Source of the DNA: Thermoleophilaceae bacterium
GTDB taxonomy: Bacteria > Actinomycetota > Thermoleophilia > Solirubrobacterales > Thermoleophilaceae
Assembly (NCBI GenBank): GCA_013695855.1
Contig: JACCZR010000081.1
Coordinates: forward strand, 1-7,908
DNA length: 7,908 nt
Direction of reading: 5' to 3'
Part shown: in pieces, positions 1-7,814 of the stretch
How the letters are laid out: each line of letters begins with the position of its first letter
How positions within the stretch are numbered: position 1 is the stretch's first letter
Translations under genes and position numbers: made by a program
The notes under the pieces: model-generated
What the model saw: the letters and a program-made list of their open reading frames with translations, nothing else
What the model was told of the DNA's origin: nothing
Database searches by the model: none

Positions 1-1
1 C

Positions 2-127
2 TCGCAGGTCTACCGCCTCACCCGCGGCGGTCACCTCCCCGTGGTCCGGCTCGGCCGGTACTACCGCTACCGCCTCGAAGCCGTCGAGGAGTTCGAGCGC
101 GGCGGGGGAGGGGTAACGGATGGCTAA
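2..127 (+). CDS. Excisionase-like HTH protein (C-terminal part)
   Basis: The window opens inside this gene, so its start is not visible; 41 codons remain before the TAA at 125-127. The translated tail has the pattern V-Y-R-L-x-R-x-G-x-L-P-V-V-R-L-G-R-x-Y-R-x-R-x-x-x-V-E-E-F. This is the recognition helix and wing of small MerR-like HTH_17 excisionase proteins (established family pattern). Such proteins bend DNA at att sites and set the direction of the neighbouring recombinase. The tyrosine integrase gene starts 155 bp downstream on the same strand, the usual xis-int order of integrative elements. It could also be a generic HTH_17 regulator, but the neighbour favours excisionase. Confidence 0.75.
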   Translation, partial: SQVYRLTRGGHLPVVRLGRYYRYRLEAVEEFERGGGGVTDG

Positions 128-267
128 GCCGTTGCGATTCCGCACGCCGAGCGGGCTCGCGGCCGCCGTGTCCCGAAGGGTGTCCCCGCGAGACGCGAAA
201 TGAGCGTAAGATGGTCCCGACCACCGAAACGGGGCGGCGCCGCGCTAACGGCCCGCCCCCCGGCAAC

Positions 268-273
268 AGGAGG
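268..273 (+). promoter_or_regulatory. Ribosome binding site that fixes the integrase start
   Basis: A perfect AGGAGG lies 9 nt before the ATG at 283. The other in-frame ATG at 211 has no comparable purine run upstream, and the residues it would add are low-complexity Arg/Pro/Gly. The start at 283 is therefore preferred. Confidence 0.75.
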
Positions 274-282
274 GTTGTCCTG

Positions 283-1470
283 ATGCGCCCCCAGCCTAAC
301 CCCGGCCGCGTGACCGGCCACATCTCGATCAAGCGCCGCAAGAGCGGCGACCAGTTCTACGTGAAGTACCGGCTGCCCAACGGCCGCCAGGTGCAGCGCC
401 GTCTCGGCCCCGCGTGGACCGGCCCCGGCCGTCCTCCTGCCGGCCACTACACCCGCCGCACGGCCCGCGAAGCCCTACAGGCGATCCTTGCGGACGCCCG
501 CCGGGGCACGCTCGCGGGCATGGAGACGACTGGGGCAACGTTCGCGGACGCCGGCGCCGAGTACCTGCGCTACGTGGAGCAGGTGAAGAAGATCGACCCG
601 GCCACCGTGAAGGACTACAGGGGCGTGATCGACGGCTACCTCCTCCCCGAGTTCGGGCCGCGACCGTTGGAGGCGATCACGCCGGACTCGATCGACGCCT
701 ACAAGGAACGCCTGATCGCCGAAGGCCGCCTCTCGGCGCGGGTGATCGTCCGCCACCTGACCGTCCTGCACGGTGTCTTCAAGAGGGCCAAGCGAGTGTG
801 GGGGCTCGCGGAGAACCCGGCGTCCGCCGACCTGGTGGAGCGACCGAAGGTCGTCTACACGGGCGAGTTCCAGACGCTCTCCCGTGACGAGTTGGAGCTG
901 CTCGCCGGCGCCGCGGCCGACCCCCAGGACGCGGCGATCTACCTGACGGCCGCGTTCACCGGCCTGCGCCAAGGCGAGCTGCTTGCCCTGCGCTGGCGTG
1001 ACGTGGACTTCGTGGCCGGGCTGGTCCACGTCCGGCGCAACTACACCGATCGCCGCGAGAAGATGCCCAAGGGAAAGCGCGTGCGCAGCGTGCCCATGAC
1101 GCCCGACGTGATCGACGCGCTCGGTCGCCTCAAGGGGCGCGAGCACTTCGTGGGCGACGACGACCTCGTCTTCGTCAACACGGTCGGCAGCTATCTCGAC
1201 GCATGGGCGCTGCGGCGGCGCTTCTACCGGGCGCTGGAGGCCGCCGAGCTGCCCCGGGTGCGCTTCCACGACCTGCGCCACCACTTCGGCTCGGGCGCCA
1301 TCACGTGTCTCGACCCCCACGCGGTGCAGTCCTACATGGGCCACCAGCACTACTCGACTACTCAGCGCTATCTCCATCACAAGCCCCGCCGCGAGGACGC
1401 CGCCGCCCTGCACGAGGCCTTCGGCGGAGCCTCAGAGCCGGTGGCCTCGGCTCTAGCCTCGGAGGGGTGA
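283..1470 (+). CDS. int: Tyrosine recombinase / phage-type integrase
   Basis: A site-specific recombinase of 395 aa that would integrate and excise the mobile element through attP x attB crossover. Residues 10-50 form a basic, strand-rich arm-binding-like segment (IKRRKSGDQFYVKYRLPNG). Residues 85-180 match the SAM-like core-binding domain. From about 195 comes the catalytic domain with the full set of residues: R229 in TGLRQGELLALRW, a candidate K263/K265 before the VPM strand, H329 and R332 in FHDLRHH, H354 in YMGHQH, and the nucleophile Y363 in TTQRYLHH. Length and motif order are normal for phage and ICE integrases. An excisionase-like gene lies upstream. A tRNA-Cys half gene about 1.1 kb downstream is the likely att site. 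The catalytic core is intact, so the enzyme could be active. Confidence 0.95.
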   Translation: MRPQPNPGRVTGHISIKRRKSGDQFYVKYRLPNGRQVQRRLGPAWTGPGRPPAGHYTRRTAREALQAILADARRGTLAGMETTGATFADAGAEYLRYVEQVKKIDPATVKDYRGVIDGYLLPEFGPRPLEAITPDSIDAYKERLIAEGRLSARVIVRHLTVLHGVFKRAKRVWGLAENPASADLVERPKVVYTGEFQTLSRDELELLAGAAADPQDAAIYLTAAFTGLRQGELLALRWRDVDFVAGLVHVRRNYTDRREKMPKGKRVRSVPMTPDVIDALGRLKGREHFVGDDDLVFVNTVGSYLDAWALRRRFYRALEAAELPRVRFHDLRHHFGSGAITCLDPHAVQSYMGHQHYSTTQRYLHHKPRREDAAALHEAFGGASEPVASALASEG

Positions 1471-1483
1471 AAGACCAGCAGTT

Positions 1484-1594
1484 CTACTCAACCTCGGCGC
1501 ACTCGGTTGCCATCGCCTCTCCCTCCACGACCGCCCGCTTGGCGGCCTCCGACCCGTCGACGATCACGAGGACATGGTTGGTGGGCCCGCCCAT
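1484..1594 (-). pseudogene. Universal stress protein, truncated N-terminal stub
   Basis: The ATG at 1594-1592 overlaps the DUF427 stop by one base (TGATG), the arrangement of translationally coupled genes. It opens a 36-codon frame ending in TAG at 1484-1486. The product contains NHVLVIVDGSEAAKRAVVEG followed by EAMA. This resembles the first beta strand and first helix of the UspA fold (ILVAVDGS-x-x-A-x-x-A). Full UspA domains have about 140 residues, so roughly three quarters is missing, including the G-2x-G-9x-G nucleotide loop. The frame is cut about 14 bp from the integrase stop, so the recombination junction probably lies between about 1470 and 1495. The family call rests on about 25 residues. 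Confidence 0.55.
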
Positions 1595-1878
1595 CAGCGG
1601 TCGACCACCTGGATGCCCGGCGAGAACGCGATGTGGTTCTTGATCCGGCGCGCCAGCGGGGAGGGATGGCGGTAGGTCCAGGCCGCCGACCTGGCGCTGG
1701 CCCCGCCCGCCGAGACCGTGTAGTACGACGCGATCCCCTTCCAGGGACAGAGGGTCTTCAGCCTCGACCGGTCCAGATGCTCGGAGGAAACGGCGTCGGG
1801 GGGGAAGTAATGGTTTCCCTCCACCAGGACCGTGTGCTCGCTCTGGGCGATCGTCTCGCCGTTGAAGATAGCCCTCAT
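1594..1878 (-). CDS. DUF427 domain protein
   Basis: The 94-residue product is a complete single DUF427 (PF04248) domain, a small beta-rich family of unknown reaction common in actinobacteria. Visible signatures are MRAIFNGETIAQSEHTVLVE, then GNHYFPPDAV, CPWKGIASYY around residues 44-53, AAWTY, and KNHIAFSPG near the end. Length and both ends match typical family members, so the ATG at 1878 is preferred even though the frame stays open much further upstream. There is no good Shine-Dalgarno sequence. A TACGCT hexamer ends 6 nt before the ATG, so a leaderless transcript is possible (weak inference). The gene is coupled by a TGATG overlap to the truncated Usp gene downstream, so it was probably once part of a stress-type operon. 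Confidence 0.82.
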   Translation of the reverse strand: MRAIFNGETIAQSEHTVLVEGNHYFPPDAVSSEHLDRSRLKTLCPWKGIASYYTVSAGGASARSAAWTYRHPSPLARRIKNHIAFSPGIQVVDR

Positions 1879-2055
1879 ATCTTGAGCGTAAGACCCAGCA
1901 ACGTCGCGAACGGTTCGGCCAGAGCTCGCTTCGCCTACGGCTGCCCGATGACCGGCGCCGGGCGTGCAGCCCTCGCCACGGCGGCGGTCGTCATGTTGCC
2001 CTCCCCGGCCCTGCCCAGCGGATCGTGGGCCTGGTCGTCGCTGACGCTGGCCCGG

Positions 2056-2460
2056 AGCCGGCTCGATGAGTACCGCAGCCGCCCACCGGCCGTCGCGTGT
2101 GTGCCATACGTGGACGTCGGAGTGACGGGGCTGCGGTCTTATCCGCGAGATCTGTTCCCCGATCGACAGCGGTATTTCCCCCGCGGGTGGTTCGAGTCCC
2201 AGTAGGTCCCAACCGGTTGCGTCGCGGCCCTTACTGTCGAGTCGCCTTTCCGCGCCGATGATCAGCACGCCGCCGCGCACGCTGTTCCCGAATGCGCACG
2301 CCGGTTCGTAGACCTGTCGCGGTCGAGGCCAGCGTGCCTCCTTCCGGTCGCCCTTTACCTCCCAGGTGAGACCCTCGTCGCGTGCGGTGTCCAAGAACGC
2401 CTCAACGTGCGCTTGCTTCAGTTGTTCCCAGGGCACACCGAAGAGGGCCTCCGCCACCAC
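2056..2460 (-). pseudogene. Schlafen AlbA_2-type domain gene, remnant
   Basis: About 135 residues are recognisable: ALFGVPWEQL near the N-terminus, then DEGLTWEVKGD, then ACAFGNSVRGGVLIIGAER, and finally SDVHVW and GRWAAAVLIEPA. This is the pattern of AlbA_2/Schlafen-like domains (PF04326), putative nucleic-acid-binding modules with E-x-K and AFAN-x-x-GG signatures. After about position 2056 the similarity fades into Arg/Gly/Gln-rich sequence. A short stretch, SSGRTV, shortly before DUF427 resembles the usual VSGRTV of the family's downstream part. No stop interrupts the frame up to the DUF427 stop at 1594, so a single fused protein is formally possible. The start is uncertain: GTG codons at 2460 and 2457 fit the homology, and an in-frame GTG lies at 2553. 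I favour a truncated remnant brought next to DUF427. Confidence 0.55.
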
Positions 2461-2594
2461 GTGGAGGTTGTACCGCGGTGTTCGGCGGTACGTGTCCCCA
2501 ACCGTGTCCCGAAGCGGGACCGATCCGGCGCAACCGAGCGCAACGGAGCGCACCTAGAAGCGCTCTAGGACGCGGAGCGGTGCTGGGAGGCGGA

Positions 2595-2637
2595 GCCTGC
2601 AAAGCCGTTTACACCGGTTCGATTCCGGTCGGCGCCT
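2595..2637 (+). tRNA. tRNA-Cys 3' half (probable attachment site)
   Basis: Not a full tRNA gene. Visible are the anticodon loop CTGCAAA (2597-2603) with GCA at 2599-2601, the 3' anticodon strand GCCGT, a 4-nt variable loop as usual in tRNA-Cys, a perfect T arm (ACCGG, loop TTCGATT, CCGGT at 2613-2629), the acceptor 3' strand CGGCGCC, and T73 typical of tRNA-Cys. The matching 5' strands (ACGGC for the anticodon stem, GGCGCCG for the acceptor stem) are absent: the bases that should pair with GCCGT are GGAGC, giving two mismatches. A break exactly inside the anticodon arm is what tyrosine-recombinase integration into a tRNA 3' half leaves at the far end of an element. Alternative: a tRNA gene with a decayed 5' half. 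Confidence 0.75.
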
Positions 2638-2682
2638 CTGTCTGCGGGTTGGGGTTGCGCCCTGTCTTCGTCTTCGCGGTAG

Positions 2683-3562
2683 CTCGCTGGGGAATCTCCC
2701 GCCCGCTTCACCCGTCGGCGATTCCGAGGGCTGCTTGTCTTCGCCCTGAGTGCCTTCGCCGTGCTCCTGTGTGCGGGCGCGGCTGCCGCCGCCTGTCCCC
2801 CTCGTCCCAAGCCGCCCTGCAAGCCGACGGCCTTCACCGGCAGCACCAAGAAAGCCCAATCGTCCCGATGCGTCCAGAAGCGGCCGCGGCCCTGTCGGGC
2901 TCGACGCGGCACCCGAGGTCCTAGGGGTCTCAGGGGAGTCAGGGGCGTGACAGGGCCTGGAAGGCGATACCGGCGCCACCGGAGCGGCTGGAGCGGCTGG
3001 AGCGGCTGGAGCCGCTGGAGCCAATGGCGATGACGGAGCGCCCGGTGCCCCCGGGGCCACCGGCCCGACCGGACCCGCCGGCGCTCAGGGGACTACCGGA
3101 GCCGACGGTGCGCAGGGCCCGACCGGTGAAACGGGCCCGGCCGGCACGAGCGGACTGTCCGAGTACGCCTACATCTACAACCGCATCCCCGGGGTCGTCG
3201 AGAGAGGGGCCGATGTCCCCTTCGAGAGGGATGGCGTCAAGACCCCCGGCATCATCCACGCCCCCGGCGAGGCGGGCATCGAGTTCGTGAACGTCGGTGA
3301 CTACAAAGTCACCTTCTCGGTGTCAGGTACCGAACCGAACCAGATGGCGCTGTTCCTCAACGGAGCCCAGGTGGAGGGCACGGTCTACGGCTCCGGCGCC
3401 GGGACCCAGCAGAACACCGGCCAGGCGATCATCGCGGTCGGCGCCAACGACGTCCTCAGGCTGAGGAATCACACGTCGACTGCGGCGGTCACCCTCGCGC
3501 CGCTTGCCGGAGGAACGCAGACGAACGTCAACGCTTCTGTTGCCATCGAGAAGCTCAACTAG
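2683..3562 (+). pseudogene. Secreted collagen-like protein with BclA-type C-terminal domain, frameshifted
   Basis: The first part is read in the frame of 2701. It shows a signal-peptide-like segment (FTRRRFRGLLVFALSAF, then a Cys/Ala-rich end), a basic Cys/Pro-rich stretch, and Gly-X-Y triplets GTR GPR GLR GVR GVT. At 2959-2960 one extra G shifts the frame. Removing it gives GPE GDT and continues through about 22 more triplets, including four GAA units from a 9-bp tandem repeat (2981-3016). A C-terminal domain of about 135 residues follows (SEYAYIYNRIP, then FSVSGTEPNQMALFLNGAQV, VYGSGAGTQQNTGQ, LAGGTQTNVNASVAIEKLN). That domain matches the jelly-roll BclA_C family of spore-surface and other surface collagen-like proteins. 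No ATG, GTG or TTG lies in frame between the stop at 2680-2682 and a GTG at 2761, which would cut the signal peptide. Either the start is lost too, or more indels exist. As written it cannot give a full protein. Confidence 0.8.
2981..3016 (+). repeat. 9-bp tandem repeat coding Gly-Ala-Ala
   Basis: Three exact copies of GGAGCGGCT are followed by one with a single change (GGAGCCGCT). The unit is three codons, so gain or loss of copies would change the collagen-like stalk length without changing frame. It does not contain the frameshift at 2959-2960. Confidence 0.9.
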
Positions 3563-3569
3563 ATCCCCT

Positions 3570-3635
3570 ATGACGCTCGACCCCACCCCGAAAGGCCCGG
3601 GTATGCCTTCCTACATGACCCCGACCCGACCATGA
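3570..3635 (+). CDS. Possible short leader ORF before the lipoprotein gene
   Basis: A 21-codon frame runs from ATG 3570 to TGA 3633-3635 and ends in an ATGA overlap with the DUF4333 lipoprotein start at 3632. An inner ATG at 3603 has AAAGG 7 nt upstream and would give a 10-residue peptide (MPSYMTPTRP). The lipoprotein start itself has no clear Shine-Dalgarno sequence, so reinitiation from this small frame could supply ribosomes. I recognise no similarity, and a chance frame is quite possible in a 69-bp gap. Confidence 0.3.
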   Translation: MTLDPTPKGPGMPSYMTPTRP

Positions 3636-3952
3636 GTCCCGACCGCCCCGCGGCACCCAGCCGCTGGCTTGGCCGCTCGCTGGTCGCAGGCGCCCTGATG
3701 GCAGCGAGTGTCGCTCTCACCGCCTGCGGCTCGGAGGGTTCCACCATCCTCAACACCGAGAAGGTCGAGCGGGCGATCGAGCAGAGCGCCTTGGCTCAGC
3801 GCAAGCAAACCGCCCGGGTGTACTGCCCGTCGGGCGTGCACCAGAAGAAGGGAGTGGAGTTCTCCTGCACGGCGGTCGTCAAGCGACGCCGCACGCGCTT
3901 CGTGGTCACCCAGTCAGACGGATCCGGTCAGGTCCGCTACGAAGGTCGCTGA
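3632..3952 (+). CDS. DUF4333 domain lipoprotein
   Basis: The 106-residue product has a basic N-terminus, a hydrophobic segment (LVAGALMAASVALTAC) and a lipobox ending at C32, so it is probably exported and lipid-anchored on the outer face of the membrane. The mature part (NTEKVERAIEQS, VYCPSGVHQKKGVEFSCTA, FVVTQSDGSGQVRY) matches DUF4333 (PF14230). That family is a small beta-sheet domain common in actinobacterial lipoproteins, with two conserved cysteines (here C65 and C79) likely forming a disulfide. Its biochemical role is unknown. Its TGA overlaps the ATG of the L,D-transpeptidase gene (TGATG), so the two are likely co-translated and may act together at the cell wall; that shared role is inference. 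The start at 3632 has a poor ribosome binding site but places the signal sequence correctly. Confidence 0.85.
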   Translation: MSPDRPAAPSRWLGRSLVAGALMAASVALTACGSEGSTILNTEKVERAIEQSALAQRKQTARVYCPSGVHQKKGVEFSCTAVVKRRRTRFVVTQSDGSGQVRYEGR

Positions 3953-4683
3953 TGGCGGGCGTGCGGCTGAAGGTGTCGATGGCCGCCCTGGTGGTCGCCT
4001 TCGCGGCCACCGGACTCGCCGCCGCACCCTCTGCCAACGCCCGGAAACGGCCGGTCGTGAGGCCGACGCAAGAGCTCGCCATGCTGCTCACATCGCACAG
4101 GGTGCTCTCGTCGCTGCGCGGTCGTCGTAGGTCGCGGGCAACGCGAGTGGGGGCGTGGCGGCCGATCACCGCCACGCAGACGGTCCTCCCCGTCCTCGGG
4201 CGAGCAACCACCGCGGATGGCGTTCGCTGGCTGCGGGTCCGGATCCCCGGGCGCCCGAACGGGACACGAGGCTGGATCTCACGGCGGCGGACCGTTCTGA
4301 CGAGGACGAGCTGGCATGTCGTCGTCAAGACGGCCAGTCGTCGGGTATTGGTGTACCGCCGGGGCCGGCTTGCACGGTCCTTCGGGGCGATCGTGGGCAA
4401 GCGCTCGACCCCTACTCCGCGCGGGCGCTTCTTCGTCGAGGAGAGCGTGCGCATGCTCCCCGGTAGCGCTGGAGCACCATTTGCTCTCGCCTTGAGCGCC
4501 CGCTCCAACGTGCTGCAGGAGTTCGCGGGCGGGCCCGGGCAGGTCGCCCTGCACGGCGTGGGGAACATCGGCGGCAAGATCGGGACCGCTGTGTCCCACG
4601 GCTGCGTGCGCCTCACGAATCGAAGCATCCGCTGGCTGGCCGCGCGCATCGCGCCCGGCGTGCCGGTGACGATCAGACGCTGA
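3952..4683 (+). CDS. L,D-transpeptidase (YkuD family), secreted
   Basis: This cell-wall enzyme would form or exchange 3-3 peptide cross-links, or attach substrates to peptidoglycan, through a cysteine acyl-enzyme. The 243-residue product starts with a signal peptide (about residues 1-30, ending PSANA). A basic linker follows, then an SH3-like segment at about 66-112 (VRWLRVRIPGRPNGTRGWIS). The YkuD domain (PF03734) runs from about 121 to the end. The catalytic signature is complete: H201 in ALHGVG, then S215-H216-G217-C218-V219-R220, with C218 the nucleophile. The start ATG overlaps the upstream lipoprotein stop by one base and has GAAGG 6 nt before it. Its stop is only 3 bp from the stop of the convergent lipoprotein gene, leaving no room for a separate terminator. 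Confidence 0.93.
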   Translation: MAGVRLKVSMAALVVAFAATGLAAAPSANARKRPVVRPTQELAMLLTSHRVLSSLRGRRRSRATRVGAWRPITATQTVLPVLGRATTADGVRWLRVRIPGRPNGTRGWISRRRTVLTRTSWHVVVKTASRRVLVYRRGRLARSFGAIVGKRSTPTPRGRFFVEESVRMLPGSAGAPFALALSARSNVLQEFAGGPGQVALHGVGNIGGKIGTAVSHGCVRLTNRSIRWLAARIAPGVPVTIRR

Positions 4684-4686
4684 GCC

Positions 4687-5007
4687 TCAGTTCACGTCCG
4701 GGCAGAAGCCCTCGATCGCCCCGCGGGCCACCGGGTCGACGATCTGCTGCGTTGCGTTCAGGCAGCGCATGCGGGCTGTCCGCTTCGCGGCCCGGGAGAC
4801 GTCGCGCCCGCTGCCGGTGCGGATGAACTGACAGGCCTCATCAGCGCCCGCCCGCGAGGCGGGGTCCTGGATGCCGGCCGCCGCTTGGCGGCAGGCGGCC
4901 ACGCCGAGCTGGTCAGCGCCGATGTTGTCGCTGCTGCAGCCCGCCAGCAGCGCCACAGCACTCAGCAAGGCGCACAGCGTGCCTCTAGTCGTCACGTTCG
5001 CGCTCAT
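4687..5007 (-). CDS. Small Cys-rich lipoprotein, unknown function
   Basis: The 106-residue product starts at the ATG at 5007-5005. The N-terminal stretch TLCALLSAVALLAGC ends in a lipobox with C24, predicting lipid anchoring outside the membrane. The mature part carries four further cysteines (AACRQAA, EACQFI, MRCLNAT, GFCPDVN), which could make two disulfides. It is helix-prone and rich in Ala, Arg and Asp; I do not recognise a family. The only purine run (AGAGG) touches the ATG, so a GTG at 4995 with AGAGG 12 nt upstream is an alternative start that would shorten the n-region. A frame extension to 5058 is unlikely because it puts 17 extra residues before the signal. The start lies inside the 3' end of the GYD gene, so the two were probably co-transcribed. 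Confidence 0.7.
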   Translation of the reverse strand: MSANVTTRGTLCALLSAVALLAGCSSDNIGADQLGVAACRQAAAGIQDPASRAGADEACQFIRTGSGRDVSRAAKRTARMRCLNATQQIVDPVARGAIEGFCPDVN

Positions 5008-5339
5008 CCTCTGCGCCGGGGGCTCGGTACCGGACTTGCTCGGCCTTACGCAGGGCATCTACCGTTTCGTCGACGGTCAGGAGCACTGTCGTCTCGAGTG
5101 AGCTGAGCGCACCGCCGCCACTGATCGCCAGCGCAACCGCGGCCATGGACACGTTGTCGGGGGCCTCCCAGAGGTTGTAGCCGTCGTGTGTGCCGAAGGC
5201 GTACCAGAAGCCGTGGAGCTTCCCACCGACCGACTCGATGTACGACTGCGCGGCCTTCCGGCGGTCCTCCGGGTTTGTCGATCAGCCTGGCCCACGTCTC
5301 CGGCGTGTAGCTGAACCTCGATAGATAGAGCGGCATCAT
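4985..5339 (-). pseudogene. GYD domain protein, frameshifted
   Basis: Translation begins well at ATG-ATG (5339/5336), behind a GAGAGGGAGG purine run, and reads PLYLSRFSYTPETWARLIDK. After this, one extra G on the minus strand (C at 5269-5270 on the plus strand) shifts the frame. Removing it gives EDRRKAAQSYIESVGGKLHG, then FWYAFGTHDGYNLWEAPDN and VALAISGGGALSSLETTVLLT, ending in TAG at 4987-4985. That is a full GYD domain (PF08734), a small ferredoxin-like-fold family of unknown role with the G-x-(Y/H)-D-x-Y/G core. The corrected length would be 117 aa, with an acidic/basic tail. The 3' end overlaps the start of the downstream lipoprotein gene, an operon-like arrangement. As written, the product would be a roughly 23-residue true N-terminus followed by an out-of-frame tail. 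Confidence 0.8.
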
Positions 5340-5450
5340 CCCTCCCTCTCGTTCGTCGATCCGCGCGAGTCGCAGTTAGGCGTCGAAGTATGACCCGCCC
5401 TGGGAGGCACACGACCCCGGGTTGATCGCGTGTTAGCCCCTCCCAAGTCA
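5340..5450. other. Gap between divergent GYD gene and actP remnant
   Basis: This stretch should hold the GYD promoter on the minus strand. It also holds whatever now drives the actP remnant and acs on the plus strand, if they have a promoter here. I see no convincing -35/-10 pair. The breakpoint that removed most of actP lies near its right end, at about 5445-5460, where ActP similarity begins (GAVTGVITG). Confidence 0.4.
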
Positions 5451-5796
5451 CAACGACCGGGTGCCGTGACCGGCGTGATCACCGGCGTCGTCTCGTCGAT
5501 CTTCCTGGTGATCGTCAGCCCCACGGGCTGGCCGGGTCCGGACGGCGAGGGCGGGGCGTTCAGCTTCTACGACCTCGACAACCCGGGGATCGTGTCCATC
5601 CCGCTGGGCTTCCTCGGCTGCTACCTGGGGTCGATCCTCTCCAAGGAGGAGAGTCGAGCCGAGCGCCACTACGAGGGAGCTCTACGTGCGCGCGGGGACA
5701 GGCCTGGGCGCCGAAGTCGCGACCGATCACTCGGGCGCCAACGGCGCCCGCTCGAACGACAAGACGGAGCGTGTGCCCGCTTCGACGTCCGGGTAG
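5450..5796 (+). pseudogene. actP: Cation/acetate symporter ActP, C-terminal remnant
   Basis: Only about the last 115 residues of a protein normally about 550 long are present. The remnant has two hydrophobic segments (AVTGVITGVVSSIFLVIVSP, and GIVSIPLGFLGCYLGSILS preceded by LDNP), the last transmembrane helices of ActP-type sodium:solute symporters. At 5675-5677 one extra G shifts the frame. With it removed, the reading is HYEELYVRAGTGLGAE, the usual ActP tail, ending in TAG at 5794-5796. Without removal, the frame has no stop and runs straight into acs. The open frame extends left to 5394, but residues before about 5455 do not resemble ActP. A complete symporter imports acetate for the adjacent synthetase; this one cannot function. 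Confidence 0.82.
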
Positions 5797-5816
5797 AACT
5801 CTCTCCTCGCCACCCG

Positions 5817-5824
5817 AAGAGGAG
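5817..5824 (+). promoter_or_regulatory. Ribosome binding site of acs
   Basis: AAGAGGAG ends 4 nt before the ATG at 5829. It fixes the start of acetyl-CoA synthetase and argues against treating the whole open frame from 5430 as one gene. Confidence 0.7.
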
Positions 5825-5828
5825 ATTG

Positions 5829-7802
<1,974 letters not shown>

Positions 7803-7814
<12 letters not shown>

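Noticed and set aside
201..211. The 11-mer TGAGCGTAAGA also occurs at 1883-1893, near the integrase and DUF427 starts.
   Set aside because: In a window this long several 11-base matches are expected by chance, and neither site sits in a convincing promoter context.
211..282. Upstream extension of the integrase to the ATG at 211.
   Set aside because: No ribosome binding site there, low-complexity residues, and a perfect AGGAGG in front of the ATG at 283.
2382..2924. Plus-strand frame running through the tRNA-Cys fragment.
   Set aside because: It spans a tRNA segment and two unrelated genes and has an Arg/Pro/Ala-rich product, so it is a chance open frame.
2981..3016. The 9-bp repeat as a phase-variation switch for the frameshift.
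   Set aside because: The unit is three codons long, so copy changes cannot alter the frame, and the shift lies 20 bp upstream of it.
2939..3259. Minus-strand frame with Ser-Ser-Arg-Ser and Gly-rich repeats opposite the collagen region.
   Set aside because: The repeats are the complement of the 9-bp GGAGCGGCT units; the plus-strand Gly-X-Y pattern and C-terminal domain explain the sequence.
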